In this document: positions 1-6,490 of the stretch, in pieces | Layout: each line of letters starts with the position of its first letter | How positions within the stretch are numbered: position 1 is the stretch's first letter | From: Betaproteobacteria bacterium | Lineage (GTDB): Bacteria > Pseudomonadota > Gammaproteobacteria > Burkholderiales > Burkholderiaceae_C | Assembly (NCBI GenBank): GCA_947448675.1 | Contig: CANFOR010000085.1 | Span: forward strand, 1-10,995 | DNA: 10,995 nt | Direction: 5' to 3' | The notes under the pieces: generated by a model | What the model saw: only the letters and a program-made list of their open reading frames with translations | Told to the model about the DNA's origin: nothing | Databases searched by the model: none | Made by a program: the position numbers and the translations under genes

Positions 1-636
1 ACCGGCTACCGCAAGAGCGACCTCACCGTGGTCTACCCGCTGGCGCGCGGCAGCGGGCCGTTGCTGAGCTCTAGCGTGGCGATTGTGGTGTTTGGCGAGC
101 GCATCTCTGGCCTGGGCCTGGCGGGCATTGCTGCCGTGGTGCTGGGCGTGTTTTTGGTGGCGGGCGGGCCCGGCCTGTGGCGCGCGGCGCACAGCGCCGA
201 AAAACGCGAGCGCGTCAAGGCTGGCTTGTTCTGGGGCCTGCTCACGGGGGCCTTGATTGCCTGCTACACCGTACTCGACGCTTGGGCCATCAAGGTAGTA
301 GCCATCTCACCCATTTTGTTCGACTACTGGTGCAACATCTTGCGCATGCCCTATGCCGCCGCGCCGGTGCTGCGCGACTGGCCCGCCGCGCGTGCGCTCT
401 GGCACCAGCAATGGCGCCATGCCGCGGTGGTGGCCGTGCTCAGCCCGGTGGCCTATGTGTGCGTGCTCTATGCCGTGACCATGGCCCCGGTGAGCCACGT
501 CGCCCCGGCGCGCGAAGTCTCTATGCTGTTTGCCGCGCTCATCGGCGGTCAGTTGCTGGGTGAAGGTGACCGTTGGCTGCGTGCCTTGGGTGCGGCTTGC
601 ATCGCGCTGGGTGTGGCGGCACTGGCATGGGGTTGA
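1..636 (+). CDS. EamA/DMT-family transporter, 3' part (5' end outside window)
   Basis: This is the C-terminal 211 residues of an inner-membrane drug/metabolite transporter (EamA fold); the frame is open from base 1 and ends at TGA 634-636. The visible part starts with TGYRKSDLTVVYPLARG, the junction typical of the end of the first EamA repeat, and then carries about six hydrophobic segments. A short charged loop (HSAEKRERVKAG) precedes the second EamA repeat. The stretch APAREVSMLFAALIGGQLLGE near the end matches the conserved re-entry segment of the second repeat. Small-molecule export is the usual role of the family, but the substrate cannot be told. An internal ATG at base 334 and others are not starts, because the homology runs to the window edge. 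The DUF429 gene begins 2 bases after the stop, so the two are probably co-transcribed. Confidence 0.88.
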   Translation, partial: TGYRKSDLTVVYPLARGSGPLLSSSVAIVVFGERISGLGLAGIAAVVLGVFLVAGGPGLWRAAHSAEKRERVKAGLFWGLLTGALIACYTVLDAWAIKVVAISPILFDYWCNILRMPYAAAPVLRDWPAARALWHQQWRHAAVVAVLSPVAYVCVLYAVTMAPVSHVAPAREVSMLFAALIGGQLLGEGDRWLRALGAACIALGVAALAWG

Positions 637-638
637 AC

Positions 639-1454
639 ATGGACCTCCTCGGATGCGATTTTTCTAGCCGCCCCAGCCAGCAAAAAAACATCGTTTTAGC
701 CTGGGGAAGCACAACTGGTGGGCGTGTAACGCTATCAAAGTTAGAGCGCTTGCAGTCGCTCGAAGTTTTTTCTCAGGCGCTGCAAGAGCCGCGTGCATGG
801 GTTGGCGGCTTCGACCTGCCCTTCGGCTTGCCGCGCGAGTTGGTGCTGCACCTGGGTTGGCCGAGCGACTGGCTGGCGTGCATGCAGCACTACGCGGCGC
901 TGAGCCGCGAAGAGATTCGCACTGCCTTCAAAGCCTTTTGCGACGCGCGGCCAGTGGGCGGCAAATTTGCGCACCGTGCCACCGACCTGCCCGCCGGCTC
1001 CAGCCCGAGCATGAAGTGGGTCAATCCACCCGTGGCCTACATGCTACACGCGGGCGTGCCCTTGCTCATTGCTGCCGGTGTGCGCCTGCCCGGTCTGCAT
1101 GGCGGCGACCCGCAACGCGTGGCCCTAGAGGCCTACCCCGGCTTGCTGGCGCGCGAACTCATTGGCACGCGCAGCTACAAAAGCGACGACAAAGCCAAAC
1201 ACACACCCGAGCGCTTGATAGCGCGCAAAGACATCCTCACCGCGCTGGAGCTGGGCCAAAGCCGCCTGGGCCTGCGCCTGAAGCTCACGCACGCGCAGCG
1301 CGACGCCTTGGTAGAAGACGCCAGCGGCGACAGCCTAGACGCCGTGCTATGCCTGCTGCAAGCAGCCTGGGCGCAAGCGCAGCACGCGGCCGGGCATGCT
1401 TGCTACGGTCTGCCGAAGTTTGACGTGCTAGAGGGTTGGATCGTCACGGCCTGA
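639..1454 (+). CDS. DUF429 domain protein, predicted RNase H-fold nuclease
   Basis: The protein has 271 residues from ATG 639, two bases after the upstream transporter stop. An in-frame ATG at 627 overlaps that stop and would add four residues; 639 is preferred because the family begins with a strand like MDLLGCDFSS. Conserved acidic positions fit an RNase H-like active site: D7 in GCDFSS, D59 in VGGFDLPFGL, E164 in LEAYPGLLAREL, and D231/D234 in GDSLDAVLC. Family knowledge says DUF429 proteins are predicted nucleases with this fold; substrate and cellular role are unknown. Length is normal and the protein looks intact. Codons between about 650 and 775 are more AT-rich than the rest of the gene. 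It converges on the receptor gene, with a hairpin in the 41-base gap. Confidence 0.87.
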   Translation: MDLLGCDFSSRPSQQKNIVLAWGSTTGGRVTLSKLERLQSLEVFSQALQEPRAWVGGFDLPFGLPRELVLHLGWPSDWLACMQHYAALSREEIRTAFKAFCDARPVGGKFAHRATDLPAGSSPSMKWVNPPVAYMLHAGVPLLIAAGVRLPGLHGGDPQRVALEAYPGLLARELIGTRSYKSDDKAKHTPERLIARKDILTALELGQSRLGLRLKLTHAQRDALVEDASGDSLDAVLCLLQAAWAQAQHAAGHACYGLPKFDVLEGWIVTA

Positions 1455-1481
1455 GCGCTGCAGTGAAGAAAGTGCAGCGCT
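1454..1481. terminator. Inverted repeat between convergent genes, possible terminator
   Basis: AGCGCTGCA (1454-1462) is exactly complementary to TGCAGCGCT (1473-1481) around a 10-base loop, giving a 9-bp GC-rich stem. It starts at the last base of the DUF429 stop codon and lies 14 bases beyond the receptor stop on the other strand. There is no T-run on either side, so it is not a classical intrinsic terminator. It may serve as a weak bidirectional terminator or a 3'-end stabilising hairpin. Confidence 0.4.
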
Positions 1482-1495
1482 GCGCAAACCCAGCA

Positions 1496-3742
1496 TCAGC
1501 AGGGTTTGAAGTTCTGGCAGAACTGCGTACCAATGCTGAAAAAAACGCGCGGCGTGAGCCGCATATTCGAGCTATCGAGCAGCGCATTGCCTGCGCTGTC
1601 GGCATAGTTGCGTTGGCGTAAAAAACTGGCATTGCCAATGTTGTAGACACCGGAACGCCAATAGCCCACGCTGGGCAGCACACTGCCCACATACACGTCG
1701 AGCATGCCGCGCGCCGCCTCGCTGCCGGTAATACCTGGCGAGGTATTGAGCTGCGCTGGCCCGGTGAGCGAAAGCGTAAAGCCGCCAAACACGCCACCGC
1801 TGCGGCGCAGCGGTTTGGCCACATTGATGCTGGCCACATAGCCCGCTTGGCCGGGAATGCGGTTGCCTACATTGGGCCCGCTGCTCATGCGCGACTGCAA
1901 CAGGCTACCATTGCTCGACAGTGTCCAATCCGAACCCATGCCCATCCAAGCTAGGCCCGTTTTGGCATCAAGCTCCAGGCCCCAAACGACGGAGTCACCC
2001 ACGTTGGCGCGCTGCGCAATCCAACGCGAGCCCATCTGCGTTGTCAGGGTCGCCAAGGTGTCTTGCTGTTGGCGCACAAACAGGTTGAGCCCCGCGCTGC
2101 CCTCTTTGCCCAAGCGGTGCTCCAAGCCAGTGTCCAGAGCCCAGGCGCGCTCGGGGCGTAGGTTGGGGTTGCCCACGCTGTCGGGGTTGGTAATACCATT
2201 GCTGCCACTGGCGGGTGTGGTGCGATTGACCAAGTCCCAAATGCTGGGGTTGCGCGTGACGCGCGCGAAGTTGAGCCGCCACTGCGTGTCACCCCCCAGC
2301 GGCGCGCGGGTGTGCAGCGAGGGCTGCAAAAATCCTAAACGCTGGTTGGCCAAGCTGGTGCTGTCGCCACTGGCAATGTCCAACATCTCGGCGCGCAGGC
2401 CTGCGGTGAGTGTGCTGCGACCCGGCAACTCCCATTCGTTTTGGCCCCAGACAATCTGGCGCACTACGCTGGCTGTCAGGTCAAGATTGGCCGCCGGGTT
2501 AAAGCTGTCGGTGCTGGCGCTGGCCACGCGCAATGTGCGCGACTCCAGCTCTGCGCCCATTGACCACAGTAACTCGCTGGCGGTGCCGGTGAGTTTGGTT
2601 TTGAGCGTCCACAGGTCTTCTTGCCGCTGGTCGTTAAAGGTGTAGAGGTCGGCAATTTGGCCGCTGCCATTGCTGTCCATAACCGAGCCTGCGCGGTTCA
2701 CGCTCTCGCGAGCTTGACTGCCAGAAGCCGTGCTCTCCAGCTTGCTGCTGGCGAAGCGGTGCGTCCAGTCGGCAGCGCCTTGCAGGTATTGGCGCCGGTA
2801 GCCCGAGTCTTCTTGGGTACGCAAGTTGTAGAGCTGGTTGCCCAAGGTATTGCTCCCTTGGCTTTGCGCCGCACCACCGAAATTGCTGCGGCTCCAGGTG
2901 GCGCGCAGGGCCAGTTGGTCGGCCACGCCTAGGCGTGCATTCAGGCGCGGCACTATGGAGTATTCCATGCGCCGATAGCGGCCTGTCGTTTCGGACTGCG
3001 CGCTCAGGTTGCCGTTGTTCAGCGTCTGGCGCGCGGTATCGGAGCCAAGCATATAGCCCGTGCCCGAGACCGCCACAAAATAAGCCCAAGGCTGCTCGCT
3101 GATGGGCACGGGTGTCTTGTTGGCTGGGTCGCGGCCACGTGCGCTGCCACCCAGCGGGCCGCTTTGCGAGAAGAAAGTTTGCGGCGCGTTATGCCCCCAC
3201 ACATGGTTGTCAGTCAGGCGCACATTGGTTTCTTGCTTCACGGTGGCTTGGCGCAGCACGATGTTAAGCGTGCCACCCGTCGCGCCCGAAAACTCTGCCG
3301 AGGGTGCGCGCACCACTTCCACGCGCTCGATCATCTCCGAGGGCAATTGGTCAAGTGGCAATTGCGACTTGCCACTGCTCACGCGCTGGCCATCTACCAA
3401 TAGCTCGGTAGCATTGGCGTCCATGCCACGCATACGGATCACCACCCCACCGTCGGCCGTGGGCGTGACCTGCACACCGGGCAACTGGCGCAGCACATCG
3501 GCCACCGAGAACGCGCCCAGCGCCTCGATGTCTTTGCGATCGATCATCACCAAAGAGCCAGCTGCCATAAAGCGGTCTTCAATCGAGCGCCGGGCGCTGA
3601 CCAGTACCTCGCGCAATGGCGCGGGCTCTTGGCCTTCGTGCGGCTCGGCGCCGGTTTGCGCCTGGGCGGCCAGTGAGGCGGCTAGCAAAGCCATAGCAGC
3701 CCCTAGGCTACACAAGGGACTGCGTGGGCGTGGCTGTTGCAT
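1496..3742 (-). CDS. TonB-dependent outer-membrane receptor
   Basis: A 748-residue TonB-dependent receptor. A signal peptide covers about residues 1-28 (cut near AAQAQ), a TonB-box-like stretch REVLVSA lies at 44-50, and the plug domain spans about 54-165. Plug landmarks are DVLRQLPGVQV, IRMRGMDAN, LLVDGQRV, IERVEVVRAPSAEFSGATGG and LNIVLRQA. The rest is a 22-strand-type beta barrel with alternating polar and hydrophobic residues and the NPNLRPERAWALDTGLEH landmark. It would import a siderophore, cobalamin-like or other scarce ligand using TonB energy; the ligand is not recognisable. The start has a weak GAAAG ribosome site 5 bases upstream. The gene begins 18 bases after the dehydrogenase stop, so it probably shares that transcript. 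Oddity: the last barrel strand ends at ...FFSIGTQF (F741) but a 7-residue tail CQNFKPC follows, which hides the usual terminal aromatic residue. Confidence 0.93.
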   Translation of the reverse strand: MQQPRPRSPLCSLGAAMALLAASLAAQAQTGAEPHEGQEPAPLREVLVSARRSIEDRFMAAGSLVMIDRKDIEALGAFSVADVLRQLPGVQVTPTADGGVVIRMRGMDANATELLVDGQRVSSGKSQLPLDQLPSEMIERVEVVRAPSAEFSGATGGTLNIVLRQATVKQETNVRLTDNHVWGHNAPQTFFSQSGPLGGSARGRDPANKTPVPISEQPWAYFVAVSGTGYMLGSDTARQTLNNGNLSAQSETTGRYRRMEYSIVPRLNARLGVADQLALRATWSRSNFGGAAQSQGSNTLGNQLYNLRTQEDSGYRRQYLQGAADWTHRFASSKLESTASGSQARESVNRAGSVMDSNGSGQIADLYTFNDQRQEDLWTLKTKLTGTASELLWSMGAELESRTLRVASASTDSFNPAANLDLTASVVRQIVWGQNEWELPGRSTLTAGLRAEMLDIASGDSTSLANQRLGFLQPSLHTRAPLGGDTQWRLNFARVTRNPSIWDLVNRTTPASGSNGITNPDSVGNPNLRPERAWALDTGLEHRLGKEGSAGLNLFVRQQQDTLATLTTQMGSRWIAQRANVGDSVVWGLELDAKTGLAWMGMGSDWTLSSNGSLLQSRMSSGPNVGNRIPGQAGYVASINVAKPLRRSGGVFGGFTLSLTGPAQLNTSPGITGSEAARGMLDVYVGSVLPSVGYWRSGVYNIGNASFLRQRNYADSAGNALLDSSNMRLTPRVFFSIGTQFCQNFKPC

Positions 3743-3760
3743 AGCTGCTTTCTTTTGAAT

Positions 3761-4696
3761 TTAGGCTGCGCCGCGGGTGCGCAAAAGTTTAAACAAGGCC
3801 GCGTCGTCTTCATCGGCAAAACCCGCCGCCAGCGCCTGCGCAAACACCGCTGCGGCATGCGCGCCCAAGGGGCCCGCGTAGGCGCTGGCCTGCGCAGCCT
3901 CGACGGCCAAGCGCGTGTCTTTGGCCAGCAGGCCCATGTGCGCGCGCGCCGCGTAATCACCCACGCCGCCGTTGGCCAGCACGCGCTGCATGCGGTCGGT
4001 GCCGATCCAGCTTTGGCCGCTAGACTGTTCGATCACGCGCTGGGTGGTGGGCAGGTCCAGGCCCATGCGTTCGGCCAGGGCCAGGCACTCGGCCGCGCCG
4101 ACCAGGTTGATGCCCGCCAGCAGGTTGTTGACCAGCTTGGTGCGCGCACCGTCGCCCACGCGCTGGCTGACGTGAAAGCAGTGCGACGAGAGCGCTTGCA
4201 GCAGCGCAGCGTGTTGCTGCAACAGCGCGTCGGGGCCCGCCAGCATCAGGCTCATGCTGCCCGCGCGGGCGCGCGCAGGGCCGCCACTCATGGGCGCGTC
4301 GATGCAGGCTATGCCGTGCTCCGCCAGGCGCGCGGCAAAGCGCTCGGTGTCAGCGGGCGCAATGGTCGGGCACAGCAAAACGGTGTGGCTACGCAGTTCA
4401 CTAACTTGCTGACCCTGCACCACACCATTGACCACCCCATATTGGCCAAACAGCACCTCTTCGGTCTGCGCAGCGTCTACCACGCAAATGATGATTGCTA
4501 CAAAATGCATAGCTGCACACGCACTATTGGCGAGCGTTTGAGCGCATTTTCTATCTAAAAACTGCTGTTTTTTGGCCTCTACATCGTGCACGCCAACGCG
4601 CCAACCCAGGCTGAGCAGGCGCTCGGCCATGGCACCACCCATATTGCCCACGCCAATGATGGCGACGGCTGGGCTGCCCCTTTCCTGCACAGCCAT
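3761..4696 (-). CDS. NAD(P)-dependent beta-hydroxyacid dehydrogenase (HIBADH family)
   Basis: A 311-residue protein of the 3-hydroxyisobutyrate dehydrogenase / 6-phosphogluconate dehydrogenase-like superfamily, presumably a cytosolic oxidoreductase acting on a beta-hydroxyacid. Residues 11-39 form the Rossmann dinucleotide site with GVGNMGGAMAERL (GxGxxG). The substrate motif DAPMSGGPARARAGSMS lies near 134-150, and the catalytic-lysine segment GDGARTKLVNNLLAGINL near 183-200. The exact substrate is unclear; 3-hydroxyisobutyrate, tartronate semialdehyde or threonate-type acids are possible. The start codon lies 4 bases after the rodA stop with no Shine-Dalgarno, which suggests translational coupling. 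Oddity: codons for residues 46-68 are AT-rich (TTA, AGA, AGT, TGT, GTA) and coincide with an interspersed-repeat-like sequence. Total length and the spacing between HDV and ICVVDA remain about normal, so the gene is probably functional. Confidence 0.88.
   Translation of the reverse strand: MAVQERGSPAVAIIGVGNMGGAMAERLLSLGWRVGVHDVEAKKQQFLDRKCAQTLANSACAAMHFVAIIICVVDAAQTEEVLFGQYGVVNGVVQGQQVSELRSHTVLLCPTIAPADTERFAARLAEHGIACIDAPMSGGPARARAGSMSLMLAGPDALLQQHAALLQALSSHCFHVSQRVGDGARTKLVNNLLAGINLVGAAECLALAERMGLDLPTTQRVIEQSSGQSWIGTDRMQRVLANGGVGDYAARAHMGLLAKDTRLAVEAAQASAYAGPLGAHAAAVFAQALAAGFADEDDAALFKLLRTRGAA
4495..4561 (+). repeat. Interspersed-repeat-like element inside the dehydrogenase gene
   Basis: On the + strand this 67-base stretch begins TTGCTACAAAATGCATAGC and ends in CTATCTAAAAA, with TAGCTGCACACGC and AGCGTTTGAGCGCATTTT in between. 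It is clearly AT-richer than the surrounding gene. It resembles a short repeat I recall as scattered through Comamonadaceae genomes, with blocks like GCTATCAAAA, TAGCTGCTTGCGC and AGCGCTAGA followed by a T-run. It lies wholly in frame and encodes dehydrogenase residues 46-68. The family identification is from memory. A stretch at 8624-8690 matches it ungapped at about 42 of 67 bases, which supports a nucleotide-level element. Confidence 0.65.
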
Positions 4697-4700
4697 AGGC

Positions 4701-5855
4701 CTAGCTTTGCACGAGGCGCTTGGACTTGGCGATCGACATCAAAATGCCAATGCCAAAACCCAGTGTGACCATGGCCGTGCCGCCGTAGCTGATGAAGGGC
4801 AGGGGCACGCCGACCACCGGCAAAATGCCACTGACCATGCCAATGTTGACAAAAGCGTAGGTGAAGAAAATCAGCGTCACGCTACCGGCCAGCAAACGCG
4901 CAAACAGGGTCGGCGCTTCGATTGCAATGGCCAGGCCGCGCAGAATCAAAAAGAGAAAGCCCGCGATCAAAGCCAGATTGCCCAAGAGGCCAAACTCTTC
5001 GGAATAAGCGGCAAAAATAAAGTCGGTGGTGCGCTCGGGGATGAACTCCAAATGCGTTTGCGTGCCCTGCATAAAACCCTTGCCGGTAACGCCGCCCGCG
5101 CCAATGGCGATCATGCCCTGGATGATGTGAAAGCCCTTGCCCAACGGGTCGCGGCTCGGGTCGAGCAGGGTGCAAATGCGCTGCTGTTGGTAGTCGTGCA
5201 GCACCGGCCAGCGCACGCCGTCGGCGCACAGGCGCGGCTCCAAAAACACCACCAGGGCCACCCCCACCAAGGCCAGGGCCACCGGGGGCACGATCAGCTT
5301 CCACGGCAGGCCGGCAAAAAAGATCACGTATAGGCCAACCGACATCACCAAGATGGCGGTGCCCAGGTCGGGCTGCTTCATGATGAGCCCAACCGGCACG
5401 GCCAGCAACAGGCCCGCCACCAAAAAGTCCAGCGGGCGCAACTGGCCCTCGCGCTTTTGGAACCACCAGGCCAGCATGAGGGGCATGGCGATTTTTAAAA
5501 TCTCGCTGGGCTGGATGGTCACGCCCAGGTTGAGCCAGCGCCGTGCGCCTTTTTTGGTGATGCCAAACAAGGCCACCGCCACCAACAAGACCACGCCAAG
5601 GGTGTACAAAGGCACGGCAAGGCTCATTAAACGCTGGGGCGGCACCTGGGCCACCACAAACAAAATAAAGCCCGCAATCAGCATGTTGCGGCTGTGGTCG
5701 ATAAAACGCGCGCCGTGGTCGTAACCCGACGAATACATGGTCAGCAAGCCCGCGCAGGCCAGCAGAAACACCGCAAAGGCCAGCGGCCCGTCAAAGCCGC
5801 GCAGCATGGGCGCGGCGCGTTGCCACAAAGAGGGTTTGTCGAAGACGGCGGACAT
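4701..5855 (-). CDS. rodA: RodA, SEDS-family peptidoglycan glycosyltransferase
   Basis: A 384-residue polytopic inner-membrane protein of the SEDS family, which polymerises lipid II into glycan strands for cell elongation together with PBP2. Visible signatures are KKGARRWLNLGVTIQPSE at 101-118, KQPDLGTA at 160-167, PERTTDFIFAAYSEEFG at 273-289 with the presumed catalytic Asp at 278, and ILPVVGVPLPFISYGG at 344-359. About ten hydrophobic segments are present. The motif wording and the long GKGFHIIQGMIAIGAGG loop favour RodA over FtsW. The start has no Shine-Dalgarno; GATAAT lies 8 bases before the ATG. It is first in a string with the dehydrogenase and the receptor. The gene just upstream is not mrdA or mreD but a small secreted protein closed by a terminator, so this rodA stands apart from an mre cluster. 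Confidence 0.95.
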   Translation of the reverse strand: MSAVFDKPSLWQRAAPMLRGFDGPLAFAVFLLACAGLLTMYSSGYDHGARFIDHSRNMLIAGFILFVVAQVPPQRLMSLAVPLYTLGVVLLVAVALFGITKKGARRWLNLGVTIQPSEILKIAMPLMLAWWFQKREGQLRPLDFLVAGLLLAVPVGLIMKQPDLGTAILVMSVGLYVIFFAGLPWKLIVPPVALALVGVALVVFLEPRLCADGVRWPVLHDYQQQRICTLLDPSRDPLGKGFHIIQGMIAIGAGGVTGKGFMQGTQTHLEFIPERTTDFIFAAYSEEFGLLGNLALIAGFLFLILRGLAIAIEAPTLFARLLAGSVTLIFFTYAFVNIGMVSGILPVVGVPLPFISYGGTAMVTLGFGIGILMSIAKSKRLVQS

Positions 5856-5863
5856 GGTGGGCG

Positions 5864-5869
5864 ATTATC
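5864..5869 (-). promoter_or_regulatory. Candidate -10 box of rodA (GATAAT)
   Basis: On the minus strand GATAAT is followed by CGCCCACC and then the rodA ATG, which would put transcription start within one or two bases of the start codon. No good -35 is seen at 16-18 bases upstream. The hexamer sits between the upstream terminator (5895-5924) and rodA, where a promoter for the three-gene string is required. Confidence 0.45.
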
Positions 5870-5894
5870 GCTGCTGCAGGGCCTGCGCAGACGT

Positions 5895-5924
5895 AAAAAA
5901 GGCCGCATTGCTGCGGCCTTTTTT
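5895..5924 (-). terminator. Intrinsic terminator of the secreted-protein gene
   Basis: A perfect stem GGCCGCA / TGCGGCC around the loop TTGC is flanked by six A and six T, so it has a T-run on either strand. It lies 18 bases past the stop of the gene at 5943-6371 and upstream of rodA, both read leftward. Its most likely job is to end the secreted-protein transcript and insulate the rodA string. Confidence 0.88.
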
Positions 5925-5942
5925 GTGTGCTTTCGCTATGAC

Positions 5943-6371
5943 TTAACGTCCGTCACGGTCACCGCGACCTTCGCGGCCACGCCCTTCGCCACGATCACCA
6001 CGGCCATGGCCATGGCCCTCACCGCGCCAGCCGGGGTGCTCTTGCGCATATCGCTCTTGCACCCACTGCTCTTGCACAAAATACACTGGCTGGCCGCAAG
6101 CGTTGTACTGGCGGCAGTAACGGCCCCAGTTTTGTTGCTGCATGGGCGGCACGTAGAGGTAAATCGGTTGGCGCACCACGGCCATGGGCTGGGGCGCAAC
6201 GATGATCGGTTGCGGCGCAACCAGCACGGGCTGTGGGTAGTTGCCGATGTTGATGCGCCCGTACACGCCGGGTTGGTTGATGCCAATCGACACCCCCACC
6301 GTGGTTTGCGCCATGGCCGCGCCGCCCGCCAAGCTAGCGGCGATCAGTGCCAAGGAATAGAGTTTTTTCAT
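5943..6371 (-). CDS. Small secreted protein, Gly/Arg-rich tail, unknown function
   Basis: A 142-residue exported protein. A clear signal peptide MKKLYSLALIAASLAGGAAMA (cut near residue 21) is followed by VGVSIGINQPGVYGRINIG. A Pro/Gln/Val-rich segment then repeats APQPIIV-like units at about 46-76. A short conserved-looking core around RYCRQYNACGQPVYFV (84-99) holds two cysteines, C86 and C92, probably disulfide-bonded in the periplasm. The tail from about 113 is a low-complexity run of G, R, H, D and E. I recall similar uncharacterised exported proteins in many Burkholderiales, but no function is known to me. The start is supported by GAAAG six bases upstream and by the signal peptide. It is a single-gene unit with its own terminator, and divergent from yqiA. 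Confidence 0.82.
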   Translation of the reverse strand: MKKLYSLALIAASLAGGAAMAQTTVGVSIGINQPGVYGRINIGNYPQPVLVAPQPIIVAPQPMAVVRQPIYLYVPPMQQQNWGRYCRQYNACGQPVYFVQEQWVQERYAQEHPGWRGEGHGHGRGDRGEGRGREGRGDRDGR

Positions 6372-6431
6372 ACGGGTCTTTCAGGTTGTGTTGACAGCAG
6401 AGCTATTTAACGGCCTGTACGGGCCCCTTGC

Positions 6432-6448
6432 TGACACACGTTGTGTCA
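6432..6448. promoter_or_regulatory. Perfect inverted repeat in divergent intergenic region, candidate operator
   Basis: TGACACACGTTGTGTCA has two perfect 7-base arms around a 3-base centre. It lies 43 bases before the yqiA start and 61 bases before the start of the divergent secreted-protein gene. The size and symmetry fit a dimeric transcription factor site. The 119-base region 6372-6490 also holds TTGACA on the + strand (6391-6396) and TTGACA on the - strand (6444-6449), but neither has a convincing -10 at normal spacing. TATTCT at 6461-6466 could be a -10 for yqiA. Confidence 0.45.
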
Positions 6449-6490
6449 AGTTTTGTAAGTTATTCTGTTGCAACACCCGCCCCCAAGTCC

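Noticed and set aside
1857..2645. Long + strand open frame of 262 codons inside the receptor gene.
   Set aside because: Antisense to a clearly recognised receptor, with no motif; such frames are common opposite GC-rich genes.
3737..3760. TGCATAGCTGC around the receptor start shares 11 bases with the 4495-4561 repeat.
   Set aside because: Only 11 bases match and the flanks diverge; too short to call a repeat remnant.
3737..4558. Long + strand open frame of 273 codons opposite the dehydrogenase.
   Set aside because: Its translation is Ala/Arg/Gln/His-rich and featureless, while the other strand encodes a complete dehydrogenase with its cofactor motif.
5948..6030. Imperfect repeats such as GGCCATGGCCATGG near the end of the secreted-protein gene.
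   Set aside because: Explained by the low-complexity Gly/Arg/His/Asp tail; no independent tandem-repeat element is needed.
6391..6419. Perfect TTGACA on the + strand as a yqiA promoter -35.
   Set aside because: At 16-19 bases downstream there is no acceptable -10 (CCTGTA at best).
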